A stretch of 64,000 nucleotides of DNA, from NCBI GenBank assembly GCA_963930775.1, contig OZ005704.1, positions 6,634,001 to 6,698,000 on the forward strand. The letters are read 5' to 3'. Below are positions 30,408 to 42,380 of the stretch, in pieces (within the stretch, counting starts at the first letter, position 1; each line of letters starts with the position of its first letter). Below the pieces are notes generated by a model. The model worked only from the letters and a program-made list of their open reading frames with translations, made no database searches and was not told the DNA's origin. The DNA comes from Cliona cf. orientalis. Its lineage: Eukaryota > Porifera > Demospongiae > Clionaida > Clionaidae. A program made the position numbers and the translations under genes.

Positions 30408-32921
30408 ATGAGCGCCTTCAGGACCCCTCCAAGACATCGCCGCACCCCTACTCCTCATCGCCCCACGAGCTATGGCACTCCGCACCCTTCAAAAATCGAC
30501 AATGCCTACGCCTCTTCGCCGAGATCCGAGAAGAAGAAGACACCTGGAGATCGCTTCGTCCCGAATCGCGCCTCCGGAGACATCGATTTCGCCAGATACA
30601 AGATCGCCAGCCAGTTCAAAGGCGAGAACGTCACTTCGTCATCAAGATCGAGCCCGTCGCAAAGAGAGGCAAGCGCAGCCATGCGCGAGAAGCTCCTCTC
30701 TCTGAAGGGCAAGAGTTCAGATGACAGGATCCTGTCATTCAGACAAACCAATGCAATCAGCAGCTCCAACTCGAAGACTCCTGGAAAATGTAAGTGACAA
30801 TGAAATGTCATTTGGGCACATTTTATCCCCACTTTCTCCCTCTCTTTCAATGATCAGATGACTACTGGAGTCCATATCTGTCCTCACACGGAACTCCTTC
30901 AAGCAGCAAGAAGACCAGGAAGCTACCCAAGGCACCAGAAAAAGTTCTTGATGCCCCAAATCTCATCAATGACTACTGTAAGTACTGAGTACGGTAAACA
31001 AATTCTAAATTTAGATACCCTTTTGTGATAAGCTTTGAAAATAGTGGGTGAAATTGTGTGATGAAGTGGGGACGAAAACATATAATATTGTAGCTCTGTT
31101 CATTCTTAAAATTATGTACCGGTATGTTCCTACAGATCTCAATGTTCTTGACTGGGGCAGAGGTGAACAGCTGGCCGTTGCCCTCGGTGGATCCGTCTAT
31201 CTCCTCGATACAAAGAAAGGAGGAATCACCAATCTCTGTGAGCTCCAACCCAACTCCCTCTACGTCTCCTCTCTCCAGTGGAACAGGACTGGGAAGTATC
31301 TAGCCATTGGCACCAGTGATGCAGAAGTTCAGGTATGTGTACTTACTGTTACATGTATATAGGAGGTACGTACATATGTACTACTGCACTATCTGGTACT
31401 GGAATATGTGCTTGACAGTGAAAGATTCAATCTTGTTTCAAGTTTTCACTTCCTGAGGGATTCCCCCCCCCCCCCCCTCCCTCCCCCCAAAGGTACTGGT
31501 ATGTGATTGGTAGTCAACACATACTCTCTCACCTATTGTTGCTGGGTTTCACTTCAATTTTTCTCTCTACCTTTCACTTGATTTGTCAATCATCACTTTT
31601 TGTTTCAATTCTCACGGTCCTTGATCCTACCCCTACATACACATTCACATTCATGTTTTATTTTACAGCTATGGGACGTCAGCAATACCAAGCTGGTTCG
31701 TCGAATGAAGACTCATGAGTCTCGAGTCGACAGCCTCGCCTGGAGTCCGAAGACAAGCCTCCTAAGCAGCGGGGACCAGCAGGGGTTCATCCACCACTAC
31801 GACCCCCGGATGGCTCAATTTCACGTGGCCTCCGTGAGAGCGCACCAGATGGACATTTGCGGACTTCAGTGGTCCCCCAACGGGAGATTTCTGGCCAGCG
31901 GGGGGAACGACAACGTGGTGAAAATCTGGGACACCTATAGCAAGGATACTTGGAATTCCCCGGCCCATACTATCAAACATCACACAGCAGCAGTCAAGGT
32001 ATTGATAGGGGCATGATTTTTAAGAAAAACTGAGAGAGCCTAGAAACAAGGCTATACCTTTCTGATTGAGTGATGGTGTTGTATGCAACTAGGGTACTAG
32101 TGGTATGCGAACATCTGTATGTTCTTTTTGCTATTCCTATACAGGCTCTGTCATGGTGTCCATGGCAGTCGAGTCTCCTAGCGACGGGTGGAGGTTCAGC
32201 CGACAAGTCCATCTGCATCTGGAATGCCTGCAACGGTCAGCTCAAGTGCCAGACGAAGACCGAGTCTCAAGTGAGTGGCCTGATCTGGTGCCATCACCAC
32301 CGAGAGCTGCTCTCATCACACGGGAACCCCAGCAACAAGATGAACATCTGGAAGCTTGACCAGTCCAGTGAAGAAACAGAGGCCCTGGTTCAGGTTAGTA
32401 CAGCCATCTATGGTACAGCTGAAAACTGCTTTGCAGGTTACATGTATGGAATAGGAGTGGACTTGGTTTGTAGCTGTGGCCTCCTAACTAACCATAATGT
32501 TATAATTATAGTGATTAGGAGATGCACTACCATGGTGACAGCACTCACCACGACAACTCAACTCAGGCTGCAAAACCCCCTTAAAACCTCAAAACAAAAG
32601 TGCATGTTTGAGTGTGCAAATAGTTGTAGTCCTATACTAGCAGTACAGTTATTATGCTGCCTCTACTTTCATGGTCCACAGGTTGGAGAGCTGCTAGGCC
32701 ACGAGAATCGTATTCTCCACATCTCCCTTAGCCCAGACCAACAAACAGTTGTGAGTGCAGCTGCAGATGAGACACTCAGGTTCTGGAGATGCTTCCCTCT
32801 CGCAGGGGGAGAGGGAGGAAGGAGCAGTGCCAGCCATAATGGCAGCTACTTGAACTCTAGCAACGCGACGGGAGAAGAGTGTATGACACCGGACTTCAGC
32901 ATGCTCAGATACATCAGATGA
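30408..32921 (+). CDS. CDC20: APC/C activator CDC20
   Basis: Six exons (30408-30789, 30858-30977, 31136-31332, 31669-31998, 32145-32393, 32682-32921) give 505 residues, the normal CDC20 size. The N-terminus is basic and disordered with the C-box GDRFVPNR near residue 47. The WD40 propeller begins KVLDAPNLINDYYLNVLDWG. CDC20-type blocks favour it over FZR1: VALGGSVYL, GTSDAEVQLWDV, SGGNDNVVKIWD, ALSWCPWQSSLLATGGGSAD and AAADETLRFWRCFPL. The protein ends in the Ile-Arg tail (RYIR) that docks on the APC/C. It activates the anaphase-promoting complex and is the target of the spindle checkpoint. Intron 5 (288 nt) is open in frame. Confidence 0.94.
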
Positions 32922-33469
32922 AGACAGAATACACACATTATTCATACAACAATCACTGATTCAGTGGGATAGTTTGTCTCTGCCCATCCACACAAACTCA
33001 CGACAAGGGAGAAGTTGATCTCCTAAACCAGTACCCTTCAACAAGAGAAGAGATTATCACAGTGAAGACTACACCAGCTCTTTTTTTTTTTTTGTCAATT
33101 TCTATTCAATGTCATGTCACACAATATCGCTGCATTATGATCACAGGGACTACCTCAGTCCATTATCACATTGTTATATTATATCACTCAAATAATATCT
33201 GATCGATTATTATTAATAATAATTTATTAATTATACCTGTGTACAGCATGCAAATACTTAAACTCAGACAGTAGTTAAACACCTGAACATGATAAACACA
33301 GCATACAAGACAAAAGCAGTAGAAATGTGAAGTTACTAAAATAAATACAATTGGAATGTGGAATGGGAAACAGAACCACAAACCTGGCCAATAATGAATG
33401 ATTAATTTCCACCAGTAAAGATAACAGCGAGAGTATAATACATCTTTTCTAACCATTTTAATGGACTGT
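32922..33469. other. Convergent 3' flanks of CDC20 and GPHN
   Basis: AT-rich sequence with an 11-T tract near 33081. No gene is recognised; probably two 3' UTRs. Confidence 0.5.
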
Positions 33470-36400
33470 TTATAGCAGTTGAGCCTTCACCAGTGATCCA
33501 GCAGGAAGGCTTGCCTGAGTGTCGCTCCTCGGTGGCAGCACTAACAGAGCATTGGCACTTCTCATACTCAACAGTCGGCTACTGCACTGGCTACCAGTGC
33601 TCACTGCAGTTGGTACGGGGTCGTCAGGAGACCACGTCAGCACAGCACGGTGGTACTCGGGCCGGGGGTCGAGGGTCATGTCTGAGGACAACTGCAGCAA
33701 TGGCAATAAACCAAGATCATTCAATCATGCAAGTCCCTCTCTCTCCCCTCCCTCCCTCCCTCCCTCTCTCTCTCTCTCTATTCCTCTCTCACTTTTGCAG
33801 TGACTGTTGTAGGAGCAGTATCGGTCCAGCCGGACATTTTTCGAAGAGCAGGTATCACCAGCAGATTGAGCGTCACGGCTGCCGACACCGGATTGCCTGG
33901 CAGTGCAAACACCAGCTTACTCTTCCCATCTCTCTCAACAGTGGCAAAGGTTGTTGGTTTTCTGCAAAAAAAGTGATTATTGTTTTAAAAAAATCTCTGC
34001 TTGGCATTAGTTTTGCAGATCTACTCACCCAGGCTTCATGAACAGCCTGCCAAAGTGAATGGTGGCATCGAAGCATTCCTTCAGCACTGGTTTAAGTAGA
34101 TCCTGTGGCATCATCGAATAGTAGCAGCATTACAGCTAATCCACAAGTTTAATTACCAGTATCACGGTTAATTGCTTATCCACAAAAAAATTGTGAAAAT
34201 TGGGCCCCTTAAAGTTTTCCAGCTATATTTTACTATAATCATTACCTTTTCTCCCATTGATACCCCACCAGAGGTGATCAACACGTCACACTCATTCAGA
34301 GCAGAGCGGAGATGATCGACAAGACTCTCTCTGTTGTCCTTGGCCAGTCCAAAGCTGAAGGCAGGGAACCGATGTTCTTGAAGAGAGGCCAGCAACATGC
34401 TCGTATTACTGTCATAGATCTTTCCAGGCTCCAGTTGACAATTTGGTGCCACCAACTGGAAAAAATTATCACACATGCATGCATAAACATAATGTTCTTA
34501 AAAGTAATATCGTAAGATTGGTTTTAATAGTGAATTGTGAATCTACTTGCAATTAACTGATTCGCAAAAAAATAAGCTTGCAGGTATAATTATTATTATC
34601 ATCATTGTAAATATTGTTAGACAGCACATCAATACAATCATAACATTATTAGCTAGTTAGCTAGATTGCTCATTATACTACAGTGAGAAATAATATCATG
34701 AAAATTCAGTAGGTTTATCTTCTACTACCAATCCAAACCTAAGGGGAAAACCATCTCACTGCCTGCTCAGGCAAACCTAATTTAAGCAAAAGGCAGAGCC
34801 ACATAGGTGCCTAGCCTTGAGAACTAGGGGTGGTAGGTTGAAAAGCTCTTTTGTTCCATGGAAACTCTCCCTACCCACCTAAGTGGCTCATGGACACGGG
34901 CAGCATGCATATATGACCATAATTACACATTCAGGGAAATTAACAGAATCTCCAGTCAGTATTGTTACTAGCTACTACATAATTTTGTAGGGGTTAACTC
35001 ACGAATCCCGGGTGTTCATGCAGGAGCTGGAGTAGTCTACTTCTTTAGGCTCTGGAACTTTTTGTATTAGTTGTTGTAACCAATGGCCCTAGTTATATAC
35101 GTTTAGGTTGCTATCAGTATGGTAATTAGTGTTATGATGTAACTAATTTGATGTCAGACTATTGGCGCCCCTTAAACTAAGATTTTTTTTGAAGACCTAG
35201 ATCTAATGTTTACTTTATTCGGCAGACTACTGATAGCTACAGTGGGAAGGCAAATACCATCCTGTACGTGCTTTCTAATGGAAATTTTAAATTTGGAAAA
35301 AATCTCAGGATACCTGCTACAAAATGATTTAAAAGTAGTAACTAGTTTATCGAATAAAAAACCCTGTTTGACTAATCTACAGGTTAATTTGTGGTGTCTG
35401 GTATAAAAACTCTCGTAACTATCGCATATGCGCCCTATTCTAATTAACTGAGAGATATAAACCCCATAGGCTGGTTTGCTAGGTATGTTGCTATCCATGT
35501 GAGGGAAATTGACTATGTGAAAACTAAAATTATCGCGCTTGTCAAAAACTGCCGTGGTAAATCTCCTATCGCTAATGTTTATTTCTAAGTCTAAATAAGA
35601 AAGCCTACTATCTGTTTCCGTGGTCCTTTTTAGTTCTAATTGTCGCGGGTATATATTCCTAATTTCCTGCTCAAAAGTTGGATTGTTAAGTGTAAGTAGG
35701 TCGTCAATGTATCGAAAAGTGTTACTAAAAATTTTTGCTATTTGACTATTATGTTTAAGTTTTTCTTTCATGAAATTGTACTCGTAATAAAAAAGAAAAA
35801 GGTTTGCTAGAAGTGGGGCACAGTCAGTGCCCATCGGTATGCCTATTGTTTGCCTAAAAATTTTGTTTCCGACTTGAATGTAGATATTATCCACGAGAAA
35901 TTTTATTAGTTTGACCAGTTGGTCCTCGGTAATACTATGTTCACGTGTTAATACTGTGTTTGACCAGTACGCTGTGCCATCGCCCTGCACTACTAAATAT
36001 TTTGCCCCTCTAATTCTATATGCCTCACTAATGAGCTGGCTGATGCTGTCTAGAAGAAGATCGTGTGGTATATTAGTGTAAAGAGTAGAAAAATCGAAGC
36101 TATCAAAATGTCTGGCTCCTTTGGTACGGTTTAATTTCTTTAGTTTTTTTAGGACTTCCGCGGCATTATTAATGATCCAAAAACAATTAACACCTGTATT
36201 TCTAGCAATCCCTGCGCAATACTGTTTAAAATGTATAGTAATTAGTTTAAGACTAGATGTTAGCAATTGTGATAGAGGTTTGGTGGTGCATGCACTAGAA
36301 GCTGCTATGAATCTACTACCTATCGGATTTTTGTGCATTTTTGGGAGCCAGTAAAAGGCTGGCAGTTGTTTCATATCCGTTGGGATTCTAATATTTTGTT

Positions 36401-37658
36401 TAATCAAAAATTCTATGTGCTCCGCAACTAGATGGTCCACGTGAGCGCCACAAGGTGTGTAAGTTTGTGGGCTAGTCCCATTCTTCGTGCTAAGCTCTTT
36501 TAATACTACATCGAGGTAATATTTTTTGCAAACGACTAAGACGTTGTTACTCGCTTTATCCGCAGGAACTAAAACAAAATGTTTTTGGAAGTACTCTAAA
36601 TATTTTTTGCATTCTAAATCCGACAAAACATGTTTTTTCCGCTGGTTTTTACCTTTCTTCCTAAGTCTGTCTATCCTAGCCTGAACTGTTTCTATAATTC
36701 TACATTCCCATTCGTCTAAAGTACGGCTATCTACTCTATCCTTCTTAGCCCACTTTATTTTGTATGCCCTAACGGCTTTTTTGATGATTTTTAGGTTGGT
36801 ATCCCAATTAATGTTATTTTGTTCTCTATATGATGGGCCTTTACTAATTAGTTTTCTTAATTTTCTATTTTCCACTATGCCTAGATTACCGGTAACTACG
36901 TGCCCTGCAGGTTCATATTTAAAATCTGACACGTGGCAGTCGCAGCTAAAATTTTTTGTGCCTGTCTCAAAATCTAGATCTTTGATACTTTGTTTGAAAT
37001 TAAAAATTTTTCCTGCTATAGTTTTTGTATAAGTAGCTAATAGTACATGTACATGTACCCATGTACATGTACATGTACCCAAAGTGACGTACCTCATCTC
37101 CAGTGGAGAGCACTCCTATGAGAGGTCGTTGGTAGACTTTGATGCTAGTGACCCCAACGCTAGCAAGTAGACCAATCTCAGCTGGTCCCAGTCGATCTCC
37201 GGCACTCAGCACACGCTCTCCCTTGGCGATGTCAAAACCAACTGGCCTCACATCATGACCGGGACTCACAGTGCTCAGGATCTTCACCACCAACTCTTCC
37301 TCACCCTGAGCCAAAAAATCATGTCATCTCCCCCCCTCTCTCTCTTTCACTCTTCGCTATCTTTCTCTCTCTTCTCTCTCCTTACATCTTCTGTTGTTTG
37401 AATGAGTTCTGTATCCTCCACCTGCACCACAGCATCGGCCCCATCAGGAAGGGGAGCCCCTGTCGTTATCCTGCTCACATGACCTGGCTCCACCTTCACA
37501 CTCGGCTGGACATGTAGTTGTTATACTCGATCTTAACACAGTGACATGAATCAACTATGACATACCTGCTCTCCAGCTGCAATGGGAGCCACTACCTTCC
37601 TCTCACCAACTCCATCTGAAGCTGAAAAACATGGACATAGATTTCTCGTCCTCCCTCC

Positions 37659-37730
<72 letters not shown>

Positions 37731-39218
37731 TCAATATTATCAATTACAAGCTTACTGTGATACTCAAACTCTATCACTTACCCACCACGGCGTATCCATC
37801 TTTGATTGAGGCGGGAAAGGGAGGGAGGGGGAGAGAAGCACAAACATCTTCAGCAATGATATACCCAGAAATATCAACGGCTAAGTCACCACATACACAC
37901 ACGCAAAAAAGGAAAAATTGTTAGATATGAGGTTGTAGAATATTGCATAATAATTATTACCATTGGCCAACACAATATCCTGCGTTGATTTTCTGCAGGC
38001 CTTAGAGAGAGTAATCTCTAGAGCCTTGTCTACCTCCAGCATGGGGTAGAGGGAGTGCCGGGGACGCTTCGATACTGGCAAAAAATCATCACGACCTGGA
38101 AACAAGAATGATGCTATAATATATTGCACAAAATTTGCTGATTGTTTATAACTCACTTCGGTTGCCTTTGGTTTGTCGCGTGCTGTGATTGTGATGAGGA
38201 CAGGAGTGGGTGTGGCTATTAGAGGTCATGTGATCGTGAGTGGCAGCCACCTGCTCCTTTTCGTCGGCCAACAAATCTAAGAAACGATATCACCATGAAA
38301 AGACCAAATTAACTAGCATGACTAACCGAGAGCATGTGGAAGAGCTGGCAGAACAAATTCAAAACACTCCTGCAGAGATTATGGAGAAAAAATAAATCAA
38401 TAATATTCTACCTCCTTATTAACAATTTGGTAGCACCTGAGAAGCCTTTTTGCTGCCTGGAAGGTTCACAATGAGTGAATTCTTCCTAATTCCACATACA
38501 GGTCTGTACAGAAAAAATTAAGTATATTATGGTCTGTCTTTAATGTAATACTCTTGATGCAATTTAACACACACCTTGACAACATGGCCATGGGAGTGAC
38601 TGCCAGAGACTTTGTTACCATGGCAACCATCAGTCCAGGTGCCTCTCTCTCGATGACTTGTCTCGTGGCTTCCGGTGTGACATCACGGGGAGAGAACCCT
38701 GTGCCCCCGGTCGTTAAAATCAGTGCAACTCCCAATTCATCAGTCCATTGATACAGTACTTTCTGTGAGATGGAAAAAATATTCGATCCCATACCACCTT
38801 CAGTTAATAATTAACATAGCATACACAAAATTAAACTGCGATTTTTTTATAAGGTCATGTGTAAATTCCTCATAAATTTCACAAGCTATGCATGATCATA
38901 AGATCGTATTTGATCAAATATAGAACGTACCTGAATTTCTGAAATGTTGTCCGGCACACACTGAGTAATCACTTGCTCATCGGTCACACTCAACCTGCAA
39001 GGGAATGTTTATACCTTATTTAATATAAATTGATTATAATGGTATACTTCTGAGCTTGCGTGACGAGCTTGATGAGATTTGGGCCACTGGTGTCCTGGGC
39101 TTCACCCCTCGAGCATCTATCACTGACTAAGAATAGCAAATTCAGCAAATTAAAATTATCTTGTTGATGTTAAAACCGACACACCTGTCAGAACTCCACA
39201 CTTGTATTTTGCTGCCAT
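33470..39218 (-). CDS. GPHN: Gephyrin-like molybdenum cofactor synthase (MogA-MoeA fusion)
   Basis: The start [11 protein letters not shown] at 39218 splices to [18 protein letters not shown]. The MogA part has [20 protein letters not shown] and [12 protein letters not shown] (38570-38760). A linker with a His-rich stretch (about 38150-38280) follows. The MoeA part has [18 protein letters not shown] sequence near 37800, [62 protein letters not shown], an [11 protein letters not shown] exon near 33800-33950, and [14 protein letters not shown] plus [18 protein letters not shown] at the end. Gephyrin adenylates molybdopterin and inserts molybdate; vertebrate gephyrin also clusters receptors at synapses. 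The linker is much shorter than in vertebrates. The intron at 34450-37092 contains a retroelement in the same orientation. Confidence 0.9.
35172..37045 (-). CDS. Reverse transcriptase ORF of Penelope-like element in GPHN intron
   Basis: An uninterrupted frame of about 620 residues, with the upstream end fading into TACATGTA repeats near 37040-37080. It starts with a Cys/His motif ([21 protein letters not shown], split around residue 50-70), then [65 protein letters not shown] and the catalytic FRYIDDLL, then LSYLDLEI. This is a Penelope-like-type reverse transcriptase by motif pattern; exact clade not settled. No GIY-YIG endonuclease is visible on either side, so the copy is 5'-truncated or of an EN-lacking type. 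The lack of stops suggests recent insertion. Its 3' limit lies somewhere between 35000 and 35170. Confidence 0.8.
37651..37731. repeat. (CT)n(CA)n microsatellite in GPHN intron
   Basis: About 55 bp of CT followed by about 18 bp of CA. Confidence 0.95.
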
Positions 39219-39478
39219 GTTCACATTCAATGTCATGCATGTGTGCTCAAAGCTTCGTCCCCGTTCCATTCCATTTTTGATGGGCGTGGCAAATTGGTGT
39301 TTGGCACTCAACGAAACACTCGTTTGCTTCGAATACACTTCTTCATCGGTGTACAGCGATTCCAATTTTCATAGCAAGGTGCCTTCAATACTCTAAGTAA
39401 GTCTTACGGGACGCTTATTTAGTGATTGCATAATTTTGATGAAATTGGGTGTGCTTTATTTGGAATTAGGTCTCAAAG
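39219..39478. promoter_or_regulatory. Intergenic region between divergent GPHN and proteolipid gene
   Basis: 260 bp between divergent ATGs, containing CAAATTGG-type sequence (39288-39296) and CpGs. A 5' UTR intron acceptor may precede 39479 (tttggaattag). Confidence 0.4.
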
Positions 39479-40248
39479 ATGCCAAGATCTATGGTGGGAA
39501 CGATGGTGGACAACTTCAAGATTGTTCTGCCGTACTTTAAACCTATCAGAGGGATACTGGTCGCGTTTTGCATCACAGGCTACCTGATATACAAGATACC
39601 TATTTCAGGTAAGCCGGGCTATAGCTATGCCAACGTGACCAAGCCTCAGACAATTGGTGGACACCTGCTTAAATTGGGTAGCATGTGAGTTTTCAGTAAC
39701 AAAATGAGTGGGCACCATACTACCATTTACTTTCTCTGTTGACGATATCCACAAATAAGAGTTTATTTGGTGAGGTTCTGAAAGTTTAATTTATTTTCCC
39801 TTCGATTTGTATTGTCAACATTATTTTTATACATCTCTTATCCACCATACACACATGTACTCTCTCCCGTAGATGAAGCCAAGGCCAAATCTAGTGAGTT
39901 CTAACGAAAGTAATAGTTTCATAATTTATACCTAATAAGTATTGCGTGTACAAGTGTGGGAAAATATTAATTAGCCCTTGAGTTGTGGACGTCCAGTCCT
40001 ATTCTCAGCTTTAATGTTCCTATTCCTAGCATTCAAAGTTACATGTTGATAAGCTAGGAATGAGGCTGATTAGATAGTATGGCACTGACAAGCATGTACG
40101 TACTGTAGTGATCATTATATTAGTAGTAGTAGCTGATCCATGAGTGCATGTGAGAACTTGTGATACGAGTGGTATTTAAGTAGACACTTTTTGATATGCC
40201 TTTTCAGAGTACCTTCACCCTGAACTGGGTCACGAGAAGCATCACTAG
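39479..40248 (+). CDS. 6.8-kDa mitochondrial proteolipid-like (ATP synthase subunit j-like)
   Basis: Three exons (39479-39608, 39873-39893, 40208-40248) join with GT-AG to 192 nt, a 63-residue protein. It has a short polar N-terminus, the motif LPYFKP, one transmembrane helix (ILVAFCITGYLIYKI), a Lys-rich segment and an ending in LGHEKHH. The placement of the KPY-like motif before a single helix ending in VYKI/IYKI, and the terminal His-His, resemble the 6.8-kDa proteolipid associated with mitochondrial ATP synthase (ATP5MJ). The resemblance is short, so the symbol is withheld. The ATG at 39491 is an alternative start. Divergent from GPHN. Confidence 0.55.
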
Positions 40249-40550
40249 CTAGTGAAGGAGGCCAGCTATATTATAGCTGCCATAGTACACAACTCTATCT
40301 AGTTCATATCACCGGCAGGTCGATCGATACCATTGCTGTACAAATTGCTGTTAATTAACTGTAATATTATTATTGTGAAGTCAGTGTATTTATTTATACA
40401 AAAAAAATTATTATACAACTTGGTGGACTCGGTTAATTTAACAAAAGGAGATAAAAACAACGTGAAATGTGTAAAATATTATTAATGACAATAATAGCTT
40501 TGTTAGTTTACTGGCATTCTCAGATCTAGAGTTATGTAGACATGGCGTAG

Positions 40551-41959
40551 CTACAAGTGAGTGTCTGCTATAGAGATGCGTCTCAGTTCTAAATGCTCCT
40601 CCCCCTTTGGCTCCCGTTTCCTTGGTGATACCAGAGGTGCTGAGTCGTCGTCATAGTTCTGCGTCTTCAGCATAAACATGAGGTCATCGAGATTGGAATC
40701 ATCCCCTGATGGATCTGCAGGGGGACCGCCTAAACTCCTGCCCCCCGGGGGCCGATGCAAGCTGGTGTCACTGGGGAGGGTTCTTACCCCCAACGTCATT
40801 ATCCCCTCTTGACCCGAACCGACTTGGGACGAGGCATCGGAATCCTTATCGTCCGGCATTTCCGTCATTTCCATTCCCATTCCATGACCCTTCTTCCTGC
40901 TGCCGGGTGGCGGGGGTTGGGTTATGTTGAGGTCACGCTGGCCGCTGGCTAGCGTGGAGACGGAGCCAAAGTAGTCTGGTTCGCCAGGAATGGAGAGGGG
41001 TTCCACTTCATCGTCCAGACCAAACTTGTGTTTGCGAGTCAGAGTATGTAAACTGACAAAGACGTACACAACGACAGCATAGACAGCCTGCAATGAAACA
41101 CACAGGGACACAAAGTTAAATTACAATGATAATGTGTAATTACTATACATCATAGAATGCTGATATCACCAGTAATTAATCACACCTGCTTAGTGTGCTA
41201 GCTAGTAAGTGGGGTCAGTTACTACCTCTGGATGAAACCAGGAACATAATATACATATGGGACAGTTCTGCACTGTGCTAAATTTGCAAGACTTGGAAGT
41301 GTAAGCATAATTATTATTATATCAATACCTCAATGATATTCACAACGCAGAATATGGCAAACGTATAGACGACTCCAATGTAGGTGTGAAGGTAGCTGGC
41401 CACGGCACTCAGGGAGATGACAGAGAAGAAGCCAATGAGCAGTGGAATCTCGATCTTGTTGAAGGAGTCGTGGTAGATGTTGTGGAAGTCCTCCCAGCGA
41501 GACCAGTAGACACAGGAGTGAGAGAGGAGGGCCACTGTTGCTAGGAGAGCTAGGACGACTGGCAGAGCAGTGGAGAGGAGGGAGGCAGACAATGTTGGCA
41601 TGAAACAGCTGCAGGCAGAAAGCAAGTGGTATACATGCAGGATTAATCAAGTGAGTGAATTTTGGGCCACTGAACCAGGAGCATATTATTGGAGTGGGGG
41701 GGGGGGGACTTTTTGTCAACGTCTTATCAATTCACTACTCCATAATAACCTCACATTTAACTTACATCTCTCCTGTATATCTTTGACCGTAAAGTTCAGT
41801 AAGAGGTCGATCCACGCCAAACTGCCAGATGAGGATAGTGATGACAACGATGATAATAGGCAAACCCCAGCTGGCAAGGATGTAGAAGATTAATGGCTCT
41901 CGTCCATCCGTGAAGCCCATGAAGTTGATCCAGAGAGCAACAGCCTGGGAGAGAGGAGG

Positions 41960-41990
<31 letters not shown>

Positions 41991-42380
41991 TGGGGAGAGG
42001 ATAATACACAATATGGTATTATAATATCACATACATACAAACAGCTGAGAATACAAAAATATATGTGGCATTTAAACTTACCAGAGCCAAGATCCATACG
42101 AATTGCACAATGACGGTGAACTGAAGGAGCCCTCCCAGAGCAGCACAACCATCAGCAGATATATTTGGAGAGTCACCAGCAAGTATACTAATGAATAGCA
42201 TCAGTTGGAACACTCCTACTGAAATGCACAGATTGATCAGAATCTTCGTGGCCAGCTGTGTCCGGGAGAGATAGCAGAGGTGCACCAGTACGACCAATAC
42301 CATGGCAATCATGACAATAGCAGCAGTTATCGCAGCCGGGAAGGTCCACCCGTAGCCAACGCCAACCTCATTGGCAGCCG
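40551..42380 (-). other. ADGRV1-like seven-transmembrane region and cytoplasmic tail
   Basis: Helices are readable as AAITAAIVMIAMVLVVLVHL (1), ILINLCISVGVFQLMLFI (2), LLQFTVIVQFVWILAL (3), FYILASWGLPIIIVVITILI (4), STALPVVLALLATVALL (5), IPLLIGFFSVISLSAVASYL (6) and VVYTFAIFCVVNIIEVL with AVYAVVVYVFVSL (7). The last exon (41087-40551) encodes a Pro/Ser/Asp-rich tail ending in the class I PDZ ligand DTHL. Confidence 0.85.

Noticed and set aside
30408..32921. FZR1/CDH1 as identity for the APC/C activator
   Set aside because: Blocks such as VALGGSVYL, CPWQSSLLATGGG and AAADETLRFWRCF match CDC20 better.
33493..34041. A 182-codon plus-strand frame
   Set aside because: It overlaps antisense to two GPHN exons and a CT-rich intron; no family features.
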